In this document: piece by piece, positions 5,724 to 6,646 of the stretch | Layout of the letters: every line of letters begins with the position of its first letter | How positions within the stretch are numbered: position 1 is the first letter of the stretch | DNA from: an uncultured Lachnospiraceae bacterium | GTDB lineage: Bacteria > Bacillota > Clostridia > Lachnospirales > Lachnospiraceae | Assembly (NCBI GenBank): GCA_947594085.1 | Contig: CANQEB010000137.1 | Span: 1-6,646 of the forward strand | Length of the DNA stretch: 6,646 nucleotides | Reading direction: 5' to 3' | Position numbers and translations under genes: made by a program | The notes under the pieces: generated by a model | Seen by the model: only the letters and a program-made list of their open reading frames with translations | Told to the model about the DNA's origin: nothing | The model's database searches: none

Positions 5724-6414
5724 GACGGTACCCCTTTCCCCATGCAGTCTGGATGATTTTCGGCTTTTGCGGATTCTCCTCGATCTTGGTGCGCAGATTT
5801 CGGATATGTACCATGATCGTGTTGGAGGAGGCGTTCAGGAATGGTTCCTCCCAGATGCTCTCATAGAGGTTCTGGTAAGTGAAGATCTTGCTCGGATAGC
5901 GCATCAGAAGCAGCAGGATCCGATACTCGATCTCGGTTAGCGACAGCTCCGCGCCCTGTCGGAACACGGTATTTTGAACGGTGCTGATACGAATGGAGTG
6001 GCGCTCGATCCATTCGTCTGTCGCGGAAACCCGGAATGCTTCCTTGTCATAAATCTGATGACGGCGCAGGAGCGCCTTTACCCGGACGAGCAGTTCCGCG
6101 TAGGAAAAGGGCTTGACCAGATAGTCGTCCGCGCCCGCCATAAAACCGACCAGCTTATCCGATTCCTTTGACCTGGCAGTAAGAAACAGGACGGGAACAT
6201 AGGACCGCTTCCGTATCTCCTCGCAGGTCTTCAGTCCGGAGATGCCGGGCATCATAATATCCAGGATCACGAGCTCTGTGTCCTGCGAGAGCTTTTCCAG
6301 ACCCTCCGATCCGTTTGATGCTTCTTCTACATGGAAGCCTTCTCCCTCCAGCAGAATCCGCACGCCTTCCCGGATATCTTTATCATCTTCAATAATTAAT
6401 ATACTGTTATTCAT
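5704..6414 (-). CDS. OmpR-family response regulator of the second two-component pair
   Basis: This 236-residue DNA-binding response regulator has a receiver domain at 1-120 with acidic pocket E9/D10, phospho-acceptor D52 in LVILDIMMPG, T79 and K101 (LVKPF). The winged-helix domain (about 130-236) carries LSLTEIEYRILLLLM, NASSNTIMVHIRNLRTKIE (recognition helix) and the end KIIQTAWGKGYRLG. It belongs to the same broad VanR-like class as the first regulator but is clearly distinct: the recognition region and the linker after residue 118 differ. ATG 6414 has a modest ribosome site (GGCAGG, gap about 7 nt). It is first in the operon, followed by its kinase. Targets are not readable; autoregulation is suggested by repeats in its upstream region. 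No motif allows a specific gene name. Confidence 0.93.
   Translation of the reverse strand: MNNSILIIEDDKDIREGVRILLEGEGFHVEEASNGSEGLEKLSQDTELVILDIMMPGISGLKTCEEIRKRSYVPVLFLTARSKESDKLVGFMAGADDYLVKPFSYAELLVRVKALLRRHQIYDKEAFRVSATDEWIERHSIRISTVQNTVFRQGAELSLTEIEYRILLLLMRYPSKIFTYQNLYESIWEEPFLNASSNTIMVHIRNLRTKIEENPQKPKIIQTAWGKGYRLGPEKQ
5731..5741 (-). promoter_or_regulatory. Ribosome binding site fixing the TTG start of the second kinase
   Basis: On the minus strand GGGGAAAGGGG ends 7 nt before TTG 5723, inside the 3' end of the response-regulator gene. The nearest in-frame ATG (residue 13, at 5687) would begin right at the first membrane segment without such a site. Confidence 0.75.
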
Positions 6415-6438
6415 TTTGAAACCTGCCTTTTGTGTTCG

Positions 6439-6472
6439 CCGACAGTTCGAGCCTTACTTTGACGCATGTCGG
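6439..6472 (-). repeat. 6-bp inverted repeat in the leader of the second two-component operon
   Basis: CCGACA (6439-6444) and TGTCGG (6467-6472) are exact reverse complements separated by 22 bases, between the predicted -10 and the start codon. A leader hairpin is possible, but the loop is large and the stem short. Confidence 0.35.
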
Positions 6473-6489
6473 TCAATTGTGATGAAATC

Positions 6490-6563
6490 ATCATAACACA
6501 AGAACGCGGTGAGGGGAACAGCCTTAAGAAATCTTCAGATTTCTTCATATGGAATTTAAGAAA
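6490..6563 (-). promoter_or_regulatory. Predicted promoter of the second two-component operon
   Basis: On the minus strand an extended -10, TGTTATGAT (6498-6490), sits about 75 bp before the start codon, with no -35 at the expected place. Upstream, TTTCTTAA occurs twice in the same orientation (6563-6556 and 6531-6524), 32 bp apart, about three helical turns. The inner copy is part of an 8-bp hairpin-forming dyad (AAGAAATC/GATTTCTT, 6526-6545). A 14-bp perfect dyad TGATGA-AA-TCATCA (6480-6493) overlaps the -10. Autoregulation is inferred. Confidence 0.45.
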
Positions 6564-6596
6564 CAGGTGCGGGTTTTTGACACCCCTATCTCTGGA

Positions 6597-6620
6597 AAGC
6601 CTTGTCAGGCTTATTTTTTT
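6597..6620 (+). terminator. Orphan intrinsic terminator-like hairpin with T7 tract
   Basis: AAGCCT (6597-6602) pairs with AGGCTT (6607-6612) around a TGTC loop, followed by A and seven Ts. Its polarity serves plus-strand transcripts, yet no plus-strand gene lies between 4371 and here. Read on the minus strand it lacks a good U-tract, though it might weakly end a gene beyond the window's right edge. Confidence 0.55.
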
Positions 6621-6646
6621 ATGTCAAATTTATTTTTCTGTATTGC

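Noticed and set aside
1..6646. Mobile-element ends, tRNA genes, CRISPR repeats or a vanHAX-type cassette
   Set aside because: I looked for these and saw no transposase frame, flanking duplications, cloverleaf, repeat-spacer pattern, or ligase/dehydrogenase/dipeptidase motifs.

Overview
The window looks like chromosome from a low-to-mid GC (about 50% by eye) anaerobic Firmicute, most likely a Lachnospiraceae/Clostridia-type gut bacterium. This rests on purine-rich Shine-Dalgarno sites (GGGGAGGGG, GAGAGGAGG), intrinsic terminators with U-tracts, OmpR-family two-component pairs of the VanR/VanS type, and the neighbouring GH36-like sugar hydrolase. The taxonomic call is inference.

Layout. Positions 1-279 (+) hold the C-terminal end of a probable GH36 alpha-galactosidase, closed by a very strong 15-bp-stem terminator (328-374). 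An activator-type promoter (385-442) drives vanR (476-1174) and vanS (1152-2375), which overlap by 23 nt. A 209-bp intergenic region follows. It contains a perfect 8-bp inverted repeat, a ladder of 11-bp direct repeats, and an intrinsic terminator whose loop carries a good -10 hexamer. Next comes a membrane-anchored, PBP-type serine D,D-carboxypeptidase (2585-3781, +). A small secreted SH3-domain protein (3901-4371, +) follows with its own repeat-flanked promoter. Convergent to it is a second OmpR-type pair on the minus strand: response regulator (6414-5704) and histidine kinase (5723-4416), overlapping by 20 nt. The last 232 bp hold the promoter region of that second pair and a plus-strand terminator-like hairpin with no obvious gene to serve.

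How the genes may work together. VanR and VanS are unmistakable homologues of the glycopeptide-resistance regulators. The next gene is a penicillin-binding-protein-type D,D-carboxypeptidase, which matches the first half of the vanD operon order (vanR-vanS-vanY). There is no vanH, ligase or vanX gene in the window: the operon stops after the carboxypeptidase and gives way to an SH3-domain exported protein. The vanR and carboxypeptidase promoters share an AGAATYT box exactly 32 bp upstream of the -10. VanS-VanR may therefore control a small cell-wall remodelling regulon (carboxypeptidase, perhaps also the SH3 protein) rather than a complete resistance pathway. Whether this is a relic of a van cluster or an independent envelope-stress module cannot be decided from this window alone.
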